64,000 nt of DNA, from NCBI RefSeq assembly GCF_001632365.1, contig NW_024468546.1:9025-73024 (forward strand), in the 5' to 3' direction. The stretch is from Laetiporus sulphureus 93-53 (lineage: Eukaryota > Basidiomycota > Agaricomycetes > Polyporales > Laetiporaceae). The stretch's first letter is position 1; the number at the start of each line of letters is the position of its first letter. Of the stretch, positions 11,861-23,591 are shown piece by piece. The translations under genes and the position numbers were made by a program. The notes beneath the pieces were generated by a model. That model did no database searches and was not told the origin of the DNA. It was given only the letters and a program-made list of their open reading frames with translations.

Positions 11861-12604
11861 GATGCAACAAAAGAAGAACTCAGTGCCCGTGTCCTAACGT
11901 CGTCGTGGGGGGGAGGGGGGGGGACGCAACCTGGACACGAATCCCTAACACCCTCAAGCTGACGACGGACTCGTTTACTGCGGTCGACAACAGTCTGTTG
12001 CTCTCCTTCCCCAGTCATCATAACACATCATCCTAGAGATATCTCTTCCGTCTGTCATGTGCACGTCGTGAGACTGATCATCTCATCGTGGGGATTCAGG
12101 TAGGTAGAACCTTCCATGAACGCAGTCTGTCATCATTGACGACGCTACACCACAAAGAATCAGAGCGTCGCTGCCAGGTGGTGATCGCTGACATCAGGCT
12201 CGGATACCTTTCTCAAGAACCGGCGGACGGCAAGAGCTGGGTTGCGTTCTTCACCGCCTTGACAAAGTTGAGAGAGTGAATTGTGATTATGCGTTCTGGC
12301 GTCATTGTCAATTGATTGACTGAATAGGAACAAGGTTCGGGTCAAGGTAAATCGATCTGATTGTAAAGTACCCGTTGCGCATTTCATAGGCTCCGAGCTG
12401 TTTGTACTCATCTCCATGAGGCATGGACATGCACAACACAACAGATGGAATATGTCGTTAGTCACAAGCAAGCAGTGCAAAGCGCGAAAACAAGTAACAA
12501 AGCAAGTACAACGGTAATCGGTACATGGGAGAATGTCGCAGAACGTTCGAACGACAGCTGGCACTGCTCCAAGGCAGTTTCGCTGGTGAGGAAGGCCACC
12601 CAGG

Positions 12605-15013
12605 TTAGTCACTATCGTCCTCCTCGTAGACAATGGTGGCAGGGCTCCTGTAACAGGCATTGTCAGAGCTCGCATTCAATCGCTGTCATGAATGAGCACC
12701 CTTCCTCCTGACCCTAAAGTTTCTATAATAAGTGGGTGCGATTGGAGAATCATGTCGTGACGAACTCACATTCTCCATCCAAGACAATTGCGCCTTCAGC
12801 TCAGTTAGGCCAAACAGGAAGATCATTTTCGTACGTTGCTCGTAATAGTCGCCTTGCAGACCTCGCTTTCGCACTGTCGGAATGTGCGAGATATCCGCGC
12901 GTATAGTGCACAACGTGTCATACATTTCTAGGGTACTTCCAATAAATTAGACTGAACTGGATGCTTCGATTCATGCTTACCCGGCTCTTCATCCATCCAT
13001 CGCGGGCTTCTTTCGGATCCTTTATAACGGGTTACATCTCGCAAGATCACATCGACGTTGGAGAGCGGGCCGATCCCCACAAATGAATCCGCAAACTCCT
13101 CCTCCTTCGACACTAGCGTTCCCTGACCATATAGATGTTAAATTACGGAATGTATGAAAATTAATACGCGCACCTTAGGTAAGATGGTCGTAAAGGCATC
13201 TGGAATAAACAGGAGACCCGATGCGGCACGGCCGACCTTGTCCTGTCGTGCCTCATGGGAGGGCAAGGACGGGATATAGGGACGGGAACAAGACGATCCG
13301 TAGGCATACTTTGCCACACGTGCCGACACAACATCATCGAGGTGATAAGAGAGTGCACCCTCCGCGACAGCTTTGACGCTGTGGGACACATGAGAAAAGT
13401 AACTGTGGCGAAGACCGGACTGCATTTACGGCTGACTCTGTCCACTATCGGGATAGAATAGCGATAAGCCGGAGCTGTTTGCGTAGTTCTGAAGTTCGGT
13501 ACGCAAATATGGGCTCGCCGCAAACCCTCCCACCAGCAGCACCATCTGAAAGATCTCGATACGTTGAGCTCCACAAGAATGACCAGACAGTTACTGACAT
13601 TGATTCGTCCGCTGGCCCCTGACGATTGTCTTCTCATTGCATCCTCAATAGCGCTGACGGAGGGTCGGAAGAGTGTAGTCATGTCCGACCTTGAAGCATT
13701 TTGAGAATCGCTAGCATATTTGACGTCTACCTGACTTACGCAGACAAAGTCAACGTTCCTCTCTTGACGCCGCGCTGCTCATCGGTATCTCGAGGACCAC
13801 CAAATCTAATATAGGAAGCCTTTGTAGGGTCCCTGAATGTAGGCTTGGTAGAGTTCTCAAAATACTCGAGCATCGTTTCGACATATTCTTCGTTGCCAAA
13901 ACGGCAGTTCTCAAGCTTGTCTGAGGTACGCCTTTGTCGGAAAAATGCATGAATATGCAGAAATGTGACAACGTACCTCTGAGGAATTGTCCAGCTCTGG
14001 CATTGACAAATGTCGATCCCTGCATGACACCTACAATCCATGAGTCGAATCTGGCAAGCCCACTCCTCCGATCCGCGACTTACAATCCGGAGCAGTGCTC
14101 TCAACGGCTTTGACAGGTATCGTGCTCATAATCCTGTATGTACTCAGGTCGACAGTCCCTCCTCCAGCATCGACGATCATCAATTGGTTGCCGGTCTGTG
14201 AAAGCAATTATCGCGACGGAGGGTCATACGATAACTACTATACTGACCTTGACAGCGTCGCCAGCGAGACCATTAGTTATGCAATAGTGCAGACTAGCTT
14301 CTCCCTCTGTCACGAAATGGATCCGCGATTGACCAACGGCCGAGTCTGGGATGAGGCCTGCAAGTACCGCGGCTCGCCGCATCTTTGCTTGTTGGCTGCC
14401 ACCCCATCCATTAGGGTGGGCCAGAACGAACTCGACATCGGACTCCGACTGCAGCAGTCGACGTCCGATTGGGTGTTCCTCGGAGATGTATTCCTTGGCG
14501 CATTTATATAGGTATCGCATAAAATCCGCCAGGATCTGTACAACGGGTCTTGTTTGGCGGAAGCATTGGCAAATCTTCATCATCCGACGCCAATTCGCGT
14601 GGACGGAGATGTAATTTGAACCTCGTCCTGTCAGTTTTTCCAGGCCACCCGATGAACAAGGAACCTAATCACCATTCCGCCAACACCCAGCCTTCATCCA
14701 AGGCCTGGAGTCGATTGGCGTCTAGTCTGGCCTCCCCTCCCACTGCACGAACTGTTCCATCTTCGCTATAGTACACGATCGTGGGGATCTTTGGGTCCTT
14801 GAACTTGTTCTCTCCTTCTTGTCCAGGATAGCTAACATAAGATCAGCGATGATTGTCCAATAGACTCTCGATAGCGTACCGTATAACGCTGCGAATTTGA
14901 GGGATCTCTCCCGGGTCGAGAATGCAAAACGAGACGCCGCTGTAGGTCGTCCCAATGTCTATTCCCAACACGAGCTTTCGCTTTATTCCACTGTATGGCT
15001 TGTCGATAGGCAT
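12605..15013 (-). pseudogene. Second Hsp70-like copy with a +1 frameshift
   Basis: Same thirteen-exon plan as 6407-8809, from ATG 15013 to TAA 12605, with splice sites conserved throughout. One extra G in the GGG at 14545-14547 (unit 1 has GG) shifts the frame inside exon 3, just after LPMLPPNKT. Downstream exons are open only in the shifted frame, including the second phosphate motif DAGGGTVDLSTYR and VGGFAAS. By eye the rest is very similar to unit 1, so the break is recent, polymorphic, or an error in a short G run. Without the shift a full-length Hsp70-like protein would be made. Confidence 0.8.
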
Positions 15014-16198
15014 CGTGCTGACAATGGGCCTGAGAGCAAGGAGCACGCCGATAGCAACAATTGCGCGCTCTTGTAGGAGCGCTCGAAGCTATAAAGTTCT
15101 CTCACACGGGGTGCAAGTACCAATAATGGAAGATATCGAAGATAGAGTTCGAATGTTTCTGTCATATCTCCTCAGTTGATGCGAAAATGCGAAGATTTTT
15201 GTCACAGTTGAGAAGGCTAAGAGTGGGAAAGATTTTAATCGTCTCGTGTGAGTGTTTGAAGAGATTGCAATCCTTTCGTCTATTGACCTTCTTTCCGCTG
15301 GGCGCGTATCCTGTAAGAATCTGCAACAGATATCGAGTCCAAAAAACCTCAAAGAACAGTGTCGATCGGAGAACATGCTGAATGAGGATCTCATCCAAGT
15401 ATGCCAATCCTGAGGATGGATCATTGGGTAGTTGCCTCTCAAGAATGAGCCATAACCCTCCGATGTGTCATTCCACGAGGCTGGAAGTGTCAAAGCGACG
15501 CAGGATGCTATTTGACGGTGCGTGACAGTGCGCTCGAAAGAAAGAAAGAGAGACAAACTTGAACGGTGCTACGGGCGCCTATGCACGGATGACCATCCAA
15601 GGCTGATGCATGATGCCTGAGGGATCACTGATGAAGAAAAATGTGTAAACTCGCAGCTAGAAGGCCACCGACTCCATCGGAACACTCCTGGACATGCCCA
15701 GCGGTCATGCCCATCTCCATGCTCTCGGTCTTTCACACTAGCCGCGATGAATAGCGGACGATGGTGGCGCACCGCTTCACCGCTTCAATTCTTGACACTT
15801 CGATGGGAGACACAAATATAGAGGCCATCATGGGTTTCACTCAAACTACATCCGAGCAGTGCCTCCTGGGGATTCCATTTCCAACCTGATGACATTGGCA
15901 AATGAATCGCCAGCCGGTCTACTCCCATCGCGTTGATCGCTAGATATGAGTAAGGGAGTCAATTTTACATGAAATTTTTTGTACAGTTATCGTTGCAACA
16001 CAACATAATGATTCTGAGCGTGATAGCTTTGTTACAGACTGTTGTTCAGTATTACACGCAAAAAATGCTCAATCATGGTAACCATGCTTTTCTGAAGGCT
16101 GAAGACAGTTGATGTGTCTGAGTGAAACACGGGAGGGTCCAAAAATGTGTTACAGAATCAGTGAAGAAAGGGCATTATCTCGGATATCAGTCGACTCA
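15014..16198. other. Spacer of unit 2 with F-box-like remnant
   Basis: Holds the damaged counterpart of the F-box-like remnant (about 15187-15381) and roughly 530 bases (15588-16115) with no match in unit 1. That extra stretch shows no inverted ends and no coding pattern; it may be a deletion in unit 1 rather than an insertion here. Confidence 0.4.
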
Positions 16199-17281
16199 TC
16201 ACTGGGGCGGAGATAAGGGAACGTTCATGACATAGTCCTTCGCATTGGCTCCAAGTGATTCTACGATGTCCTGTCTCACCGTTGAATACTTCTTTTCATC
16301 CAACACCATGTCCTGGGTGTCTACAATGGTGCACCGTCAGCATGGACGGATTATGAACTCGGGGTAACACATGTGCGGGACATACTGTACTGGAAGGTAA
16401 CCGAACTGGACCCAAATTTGAAGAAAAGAACATTGCCGTCGAAGCCGGACGCCTGGTAGTCATAACATGCGATGCGCCACTTGACGTTGTTGCCATTGCC
16501 CAGGCTGTCGTGAAACGGGCGAGTGCATGAGCGAGCCAAATCAGATCGCAGAGCCGTTCGGGCACGTACATGCACACGCCTGACTGGAAGTCGGCCATGG
16601 TCTGCTCCCAGGAGCGCTTCTTGAAGATACTGTAAGCACGCTCGGCATCAGGTTTATCCAAAGCTTCGATCATGGCCCTGAACGGCTCGACCAGAGCCGG
16701 GGTGAGGAAGGTCTCCATGACTCTCAGGACTGCCTTGTCCACGGTGCCGTATGTACTTGCGTTAGGGAGTTCCATGAAGCTTACAGTAATACAACGTCAG
16801 CTGTATATTCCAGGTGGCGACTGCGTACTGACGGCCCGCATACCTCATGGCTTGCACGGTCCACCCGACTTTCTCGAGCGTGCTCGTGTAGACATCGTAC
16901 CACTTCGTGGGCTCCTTGTTACGGTTGAACTGTGAATTGGCTGCCCACTGTGCGAACAGTGTCGAGTTGATCACGTCGGACTGGACGACATAGACAATCC
17001 GGTATGAGAGCGAGAGTCATACGAAATAGTAAGTGCGGAACGCCTACCTTCTGCTGTGCAGACAAATTACCGACGAAGGATATCGCGGAGCTGTCAACGA
17101 CAGAGGCAGTCTCTTCGTCATCAGCCTGAGCAGCAACGACTGCACTACCCTCCGCGGATGGTGGAGTGGGAGGGATGGCCAGCTCGACACTGCATACAAA
17201 GTCCTTGCGGTCCTGAGGAGTGGGAGGAATGGCGAGCTTGACGCTGCGGACGAAATTCTGGCGGTCCTGAGGGCTGTTCAT
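16199..17281 (-). CDS. Conserved hypothetical protein, 273 aa
   Basis: Seen: five exons (17048-17281, 16844-16980, 16570-16779, 16386-16504, 16199-16320) make 274 codons with matching phases. Exon 1 encodes an imperfect repeat, each unit built on SVKLAIPPTP / SVELAIPPTP, then SSAISFVGNLSAQQ. The core reads DVINSTLFAQWAANSQFNR, WYDVYTSTLEKVGW and, near the end, WRIACYDYQASGFDGNVLFF followed by FKFGSSSVTF. No signal peptide or membrane segment. I do not assign a function; the pattern resembles a fungal/bacterial family of unknown role that ends in a beta-rich domain. Its last exon is repeated at about 10060-10190. Confidence 0.7.
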
Positions 17282-17890
17282 AATGAATCTGCGGGATCTT
17301 CTGAAGCGAATGAGGGAAAGAAATGGTGGGATTAGCTTGAGTTTAGCCCACGGCGAGCTTTTATGACCGACAGGGTCGTGCTGGCGGCAATGCATGCCCA
17401 GTAAGGCTCCATCCATTCATGCTGCTATACATGCATGTATGGAAGCAATGGAGGAACAATCGAGACCTACCGTGAACTGTCACAATTGACATTCTAATTT
17501 GTCGGTATTCATATTGACAAAGCGTAACACCACGTTGTCAGGAACCCTAGACGACGATGGACCTATCTTTACCATGATCGTTCCCGAGTGCGAGGACCAA
17601 CGCGAGCACGCAAATCCACTCTTCCCGAGGAAACTCGCTTCGAGCGAGCATATGATATGGGTAGACTTCAGCATATAGAGCTATATCCATGACATGTACT
17701 GGACTGATGTAGGTCGTGATCGTCGAGGTCACAGGGACTGGTTGACGATGTCTTGGGTCAATCCCATAATTTCAGCGCTTTCTTCCGCAGCCGATTAGAA
17801 TCCAGGAACACACTATCTGCATAATTATCATATCAGATGATCAATGTTGAAGTGGTTCCGGACAACCTTGTGACGTACCGAATGGAACGT
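17282..17890. other. Intergenic, no supported gene
   Basis: Minus-strand frames (for example 17547-17732) have no start context or splice logic that builds a protein. A short stretch DSVFLDSNRLRKKALKLWD near 17755-17815 looks protein-like but ends at once; it may be the tail of a lost gene. Confidence 0.3.
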
Positions 17891-19156
17891 CTACTGATGC
17901 ATTAGAAATTCTTGATATGGCGTGTCGCCGAGTAGGTTCTGAGAGTGTGGATTCCGGCCTTGATAGCAGCGCACAACAATCTTGGAGGACCCCTTTCTAG
18001 ATCTCAGCAGATGGTGCTTCAGCATGCTGATTGCCGGCTGCATCCATCTGTCGTGCTTGGTCTCAGAGCACAGATTGAAGATGACGAGTAATCCTGGGTG
18101 ATGGCTCGTGATTGGAGCCAATGCCGGATCCAGAGCCGTCCAAAGCCCTATAAGAAAGCTCGATTCCGCCTGGCTCACAAGGTCGGAAAGACGGATACGG
18201 ATGCTGAACTGCACTCTCCGCAAGCACTTGTGGTGTGGACGGACATCCATCAATATTGCCGGTATCCATCTCAGCCCCCCTCGCATGAATTGAGAGTGTT
18301 CAGCCTTTACGGACAACGAAAAGTCCTTCAAATGTAGCTCGGTTATGTTAAGGTTTTGGGCCAGATCGAATGAGTGGAACTCTGCGCGATTATGCCATGC
18401 TAGAGCAGGCGTGATATTCAGCGATTGCAGATTCGCTCCTGCGCCGCGCAAGATACGTTGTGCATCAACAGTTGACCAATGGGTCCATACGATATGCAAT
18501 TCCTGCAAATGCAGTTGAACGGGAACTCGTTCGAGGGCATGAAAGATGCTTGCGTGATTTCGGCTTGAATGAAAATACATGCATTTGAGCATGACTGGAG
18601 CATTTGAGGACGGATAGCCTTCGAGAGCAGTGCGAACCGGTGGGTGGGTAGACGATGATTGAGTGCTTGGAAGCAAGTCGAGGTCCCGCAGGCGGAGCTC
18701 CTTAAGCTCCTGACATCTGCAAAGAATTGTCACGAATTGCTCTTCAGTTAAGGTGACGGTCTTCATAGTCAATCTTTGTATACGAGGAAACGAGAAAGAG
18801 CAGAATCGAGCGTGATGAAGCCCTTTCGCATCCAAGTTCTCAAGCGACAGGCTTGTAACGTTCGGCGTCTTTGTCAGAAGACGTATGATGAACGAGATCC
18901 CGACAAGGTTCCCTCTGAATCTTGCAACGCGTACGTGATGCGCAACTTCAGGGGATGCTTCGCAGATAGCAAGAAAGCGGGCGTAGGAAGAGAAAAGGAC
19001 GAAGATAACGGTACGGAAGAGATGGGCACGAGTTTGATAGCGCCATGCGCGGCATACAAGACCACACGCCGCTAGTGATGCACGATTGTCTGCTATTTCC
19101 TCAAGTATGACATATTGTAGCTCGAGAGGAAGGATAGGCGCAGGAATATTATCCAT
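17891..19156 (-). CDS. F-box/LRR-like protein, 421 aa
   Basis: Seen: a single exon from ATG 19156. The N-terminus PILPLELQYVILEEIADNRA followed by LAACGLVCRAWRYQTR is a standard basidiomycete F-box (residues about 8-50). After it come leucine-rich segments at 25-30 residue spacing (VTSLSLENL, LKELRLRDL, LQSLNIT, ITELHLKDFSL). Family knowledge: such proteins join SCF ubiquitin ligases through Skp1 and select substrates with the repeats. The substrate is unknown. Duplication B begins inside this gene at 18525, so an internal fragment reappears at 26424-26606. Confidence 0.8.
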   Translation of the reverse strand: MDNIPAPILPLELQYVILEEIADNRASLAACGLVCRAWRYQTRAHLFRTVIFVLFSSYARFLAICEASPEVAHHVRVARFRGNLVGISFIIRLLTKTPNVTSLSLENLDAKGLHHARFCSFSFPRIQRLTMKTVTLTEEQFVTILCRCQELKELRLRDLDLLPSTQSSSTHPPVRTALEGYPSSNAPVMLKCMYFHSSRNHASIFHALERVPVQLHLQELHIVWTHWSTVDAQRILRGAGANLQSLNITPALAWHNRAEFHSFDLAQNLNITELHLKDFSLSVKAEHSQFMRGGLRWIPAILMDVRPHHKCLRRVQFSIRIRLSDLVSQAESSFLIGLWTALDPALAPITSHHPGLLVIFNLCSETKHDRWMQPAISMLKHHLLRSRKGSSKIVVRCYQGRNPHSQNLLGDTPYQEFLMHQ

Positions 19157-20160
19157 GTCTATGAGATGCTGTTCCGGTCAGCCAGTATATGACAGAATGA
19201 GTAAAATGAAGGCCTACATTCAGCCTGTTTATGGGATGTAGCAATATGGCAGGCCGCAAGCGTGTCGTGATGGATAACGCGAGTGATGTGCCTTGTCTCA
19301 AAGGATTCGACGCGCCGGTGGGCAACAGGGTCTACCTGACGGTGTGCCAAAGCGCACGTCGTGCTAGACAAGAGGAGAAATGTGGACACTGGAGCACAGC
19401 GTTCGATTCCCCTCAGCAGTACGTCGACGAGTGTTTGAGAACAATATTTGGTATCCACGGTAGTTAATTTAAGGTCAAGCTCAACGCTCACCTTCCTACA
19501 CGGTCATGTGATGTAGATAAACGCGCGCTACGCGTCCCTGGACTCACAGTGTCCAGAGTCCACCACGTTTGTATGGCACATTGCAACCAGCTGATGCTGT
19601 CTACACCAAGTGCAATTGTGAGCAATGTCACCACTCAGTTTCAATAAAATCTTGTGTATGACTAAGTTGGTGTATCCAAGATAGTCGGCCAAGAGTCCAA
19701 GACAGCACTTACTAATGGGCAAAAAGAGGCGGATGCGAATATGATGTTTCTCATTTTGACGGCAGATTAAAGCTTATTTAGGAGAGAAATTCCTGTCTCA
19801 CCTATGTGATCCCTTGATGATGGCATATTGACGTACACGGCACCGGTATGTGGCGATGCAGAGTCGATGTAACAGCACAGGACATGCTGTGCTCCCAGTA
19901 ACGCCATCATGATACGACGGCACCAGCCAGCACACAATAGGTATATATTATGTGCTTTTTGATGTAGTATTTCCGAGCTCTTTCTTTCCTTCGGAGCCCC
20001 ATTGAAGTGCGGGTGCTGGCTGGTGAGCAGATTGCACTGATTTTCCAAATGGTTCACTGATTGTCTTCCTTTCGAAGCCTGTACTGATTCTGCCTCTTTC
20101 GACGCCTTTTCTCGTCAACGATTTCGTTACGCTTACGACCAAACAACAGCTTGTGTGATC
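19157..20160. other. Spacer between F-box gene and secreted-protein gene
   Basis: No gene seen. Most of it is repeated in unit 2 (26640-26929 and 27160-27835). A TATATA-like stretch at about 19944 lies 200 bases upstream of the secreted-protein gene and is matched in unit 2 near 27624. Short frames are not conserved between the two units, which argues against coding. Confidence 0.5.
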
Positions 20161-20717
20161 ATGATGCCCTCGTCCACTGCCATCGCCCTCACTCTCGCCG
20201 TCGCCGCTGTTCCATCAGTTGCGTTTCCAATGTAATCCCCCCTGCCCAACAGCTGCACCTCGAAATGCTGAAGTTTTCCCAGCGATGACATTGCAGTACT
20301 TTCTCGAGCGTTGCAGTGAGCTCTGCTTTCACCAAGATCATGAGATGTGTCTACTGACACTCGACAGATATCGCCGCACCATAAACGAAGTCGACAGTAT
20401 CTTCGCCCGTTCGAGCTACGACGACCACAAGTAAGGCCTCTAGACACGCACATTCTAGTCGTCTACGTTGATTTGACATCATAGCTCGCCGCAGAGTCAT
20501 TTTGGCCTTGATAGGTTGGCCGATGCTCAGCCCGGTTCGCGCGGCAAACGATTCCCGAGTCCGTTCGTAATCCTACCATCAATGCAGAGCAAGTGAGTAT
20601 CATGACATGCGCTACACGTTTGAGCCAGTGATCGACTGCAATTCTAGAGTGAACATCCCTGCATGCCATCTTGAACCCGGGGCCTGCCGCAGATCATTCC
20701 TGGACGAGCTGGACTGA
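20161..20717 (+). CDS. Small secreted protein, 117 aa, copy 1
   Basis: Seen: five exons (20161-20231, 20274-20315, 20368-20430, 20485-20592, 20648-20717). Without splicing the frame stops at once (AATGTAA), but the GTAATC...GAAG intron restores it. The N-terminus MMPSSTAIALTLAVAAVPSV is a signal peptide with a likely cut near AFP. The mature part reads ALQYRRTINEVDSIFARSSY, then a Gly-Lys-Arg site (GSRGKRFPSPFVILPSM) that could be cut by a kexin-type protease, and three or so cysteines near the C-terminus (ACHLEPGACRRSF). The paralogue at 27838 keeps exon lengths 71, 42, 63 and 108. Function unknown; secretion and processing are inferred from sequence only. Confidence 0.65.
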
Positions 20718-21020
20718 GTTTCATGGACACTGAAGCTACGAGGCTCGCCCGCTGACCTTCACGACCATACGAGAGAATGAGCCGATCGTGCTGGATTGAT
20801 GATTACATTCTTCATATGTACAACTCGCAAACAGTGCCAATACAATGTCCTGGGCTTGAACAGCAGCGGATAATCGCACTTCAGAAGTACGGACACACGA
20901 GAGTCCAAGGATGCCGAGCGCTTGGTATACTGTGACCAGTGAAAATAAATAGGATATTTCATAGCAAGGCTTGCGTTGCGAAGGTTCATAGGAAATGATC
21001 CCGTTATTTTCAAAATACTG

Positions 21021-22600
21021 TCATCTCGTCCTTACTGCCATCGCAATATAAGGATAAACCTATCAGAAGATATGGTTGCGAAACTGCTTTGCAACTCACC
21101 ATAGGTATGGAAGTATGCAAGGTTACCGCTTTGAGGTGTCCACTCATCAGAAGATATGCTTGAGCCGGATTCTTGGCTCAACGTCGACACGGGTGGCATG
21201 ACTCCGCTTTCCACAGAAGCGGGACTTGGGCAATACTCCGCCGTAAGGTTCGAAATCCCACCCCTGCGAAGTGCAATAATTAGAAACGCCGCTGACATAC
21301 CATACTGAGGACAAGTCCAAGGGACGTACCGCATAATCGCATCGAGCTCGATCATATGTGCAAGTATGAGACATTCTTGCTGGTCATGGTCACCCGACGC
21401 ATGCTGGAGCAACTGAGCAGTCGCACGTAGTTGAGTCATGAACGCCGCCAGCGGCCGAGCAAAGGCCGGGTTCGTCAGGCAGGAGCAAGTAGAGGAGGAA
21501 GCTTCGGAGTCCAGGGAGGTACGCGGAGAGCCGTAAAAATCGGTACATTGCTCGTCGTCTAGGTATTGATGTGCACCGGAACGATAACATTCGGCGTACA
21601 TATCGGAGGAGTCGTCGGAGGAAGGATGGCAGTACGCAACAGAGTCAGTGGGATAACGAGATCGCTGCGGATATTCTTCTCGCGGATTGGCACCGTACGC
21701 ATGCGACGCGATGCTCTGGGCCGTTTGGAAGTTTGATGACCTACCAAACGAAGGATCCGGAAGACTGTATAGGTAGTTCGGCAGTATGTCGGCAGCTGGC
21801 TCCGCTTTGACCATGGAAGAGATATAGGAGAGTCCCTCGGCGTGGTGGCTTCCTGGGACTCGCGCCGTCACTTCCAAGCTTTCGACCCCTGCAGGATCCT
21901 GGGACTGATGCATTCTATCTAACTTCGTGCGAGAATGCCACTTTTCGTGAACATCTCCTCCACGATAGGCGGTCTCCGCCCACCGCGGATGAGGCTTTCC
22001 TGTATTTATCATGAGCAACGAAAAAATAATCTATGAAGCTAGCGAGATGGACTTACCTCGGATCTCTCGAAGTACGCTTTCGAGTTCAGCAATGCGATTT
22101 CTCAACCGGGTAGTCTCGTCGATATTTGGGTTATCTCTGATTTTGATTTAGGATTTGACTTAGGTGGAAGATATGTGAATTATTTAGGAACGTACCTCAG
22201 GGCAGGATCATCTACTTCGTAAATGCAAAGTCCTGTCTGTGGAAGAAAGTTCACATTGAACGATCTCATGAAAACATAAATGTAGGTTACCAATCCTAGT
22301 TGGATGCATCTCGAGCAAGGTCGCTTGCGGTCACACTGTTCGTGGTCGGGTTATCGTCAGCTCCCAAGGGACCAGTCAAATTGGGAAGCGCACTCGCCTT
22401 GCGCTTCGACGTATGACAGTTGAGGCAAGACTGTGTGGGTCTGTTCCTCGGCCTGTGCTGACATCAACTCTGGCTGAGCCAAGTACTGAGAAAACCACTC
22501 ACCTTCGACGACGATCTATGTCAGGATTCAAACTCAGCTCTAGGACCATATCTTCACGCCACTGCGAAGATGAGGCCTGAAGATTTGCGGCAGGATTCAT
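21021..22600 (-). CDS. Zn(II)2Cys6 transcription factor, 388 aa, copy 1
   Basis: Seen: eight exons (22503-22600, 22398-22452, 22291-22335, 22196-22236, 22057-22136, 21330-21999, 21100-21263, 21021-21034). The binuclear zinc cluster is spread over exons 2-4: Cys42, Cys45, Cys52, Cys58, Cys61 and Cys70 in RPTQSCLNCHTSKRK, CDRKRPCSRC and TGLC. It is followed by a short helix (TRLRNRIAELESVLREIR) fitting a dimerisation coil. The remainder is Ser/Tyr/Pro-rich, with LLQHASGDHDQQECLILAHM near residue 265. Odd: the intron after Lys51 starts with GC (AAG|GCGAGT) and is shared with copy 2. Nuclear DNA-binding regulator of the Gal4 class; targets unknown. Confidence 0.88.
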
Positions 22601-23591
22601 AGTGTGAGGGCCCTTGTCCGGGGATCGGGCACGGGATGACGCGTACTTATAGGAGCCTCAGAGCGCTACATAGGACCGGGCTCGGGACCCCTCCCTTCGA
22701 ATCATGTCACCGATCAACCGTTCCAGGGGACTTCAAAACTCGTATTGGGTGGTCCGACTAAGGGGGATTGGTCCCGGGCTCGCGTCCAGACATATCTGGA
22801 TCGTCTAAGCCATACATGTCAAGCCACGCCGAGCACAGAAGCCAGGTTCGTGCTGATCACAATCCAATCATGAGAAGAGGCCGGGCTAGGGTGTGACCGC
22901 CGATGTTGCCGTGACGCAGAAGCTTCGTGATTTGTCGTTTTGCATATGAGTTGGACGGTCAGCGATACGTCCGATTGCAGTGATGTGCCATACTTCACCG
23001 CGAGTCGCCATAGACCCGGGAGGAGGTTTTGATCCGTGAAGATCTTGAGCCCGATCCATTTGAGCTTGCTAACGGCGCCGTTTCTAAAGTGTGAAAAGCA
23101 CCGTGATAAAATATTTGGGTCTTCAAACGGCCGCATATTCTGACACATAATGCAATGCACGAGGGCCTCGGATGCGGCAAGCGACTAATATTTACCGGCG
23201 AGGAGAGAAGCAGTGAAGCACGGCTACATGGGGGAGAAACGGTCAGGATAGAGGTGCCTATCACGGGGGAGAACGGTATTCGAATATGGTGGTTGGACGT
23301 CTGACTGAGGTCGGGAAGTCGGGCAAGACAGGTCCAGCCGGCCCATGGAGGTGCCTAGGCGTGCATGAACTGCGGAACAGATTATGCCGGGGGAGCAGCC
23401 GAATTAGCATAGATTCGATTCGAAGAAGTTCAACCCTGACTCACGAGAGTTTAAGACTTTCTCCCCATACTTAGCACGGTCTCTGCTCTTCAATTGTGAC
23501 AGCGCATTCCTATTACAAATTAAAGGACCTATCAGAAGTAGACGCGAGCAATGGTCACTATTTAGTCGTTCAATCTCGCGTACAAGTCGGG
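22601..23591. other. Promoter side and spacer of the regulator, copy 1
   Basis: Divergent spacer repeated in unit 2 (30338-31385). Minus-strand frames here (such as 22819-23160) are not kept in unit 2, so they are taken as non-coding. No clear TATA box or terminator. Confidence 0.4.

Larger units (their letters stand above)
10225..16300 (+). repeat. Tandem segmental duplication A, unit 2
   Basis: Second copy of 4482-10224, in the same order and orientation. It lacks the TIR element at 8966-9554 and has about 705 extra bases near 11690-12395 and about 530 extra near 15588-16115. The right edge runs into the terminal exon of the gene at 16199-17281. Confidence 0.9.

Noticed and set aside
15588..16115. 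Unit-2-specific 530 bases as a transposon
   Set aside because: No inverted ends or target duplication could be found; a deletion in unit 1 explains it as well.
17547..17732. Minus-strand frame with VHVMDIALYAEVYPYHMLA
   Set aside because: No start, partner exon or homologous motif; could be the tail of a lost gene but cannot be supported.
22819..23160. 113-codon minus frame near the regulator
   Set aside because: The corresponding stretch in the sister unit (30593-30904) has a different frame and sequence, so it is not conserved as protein.
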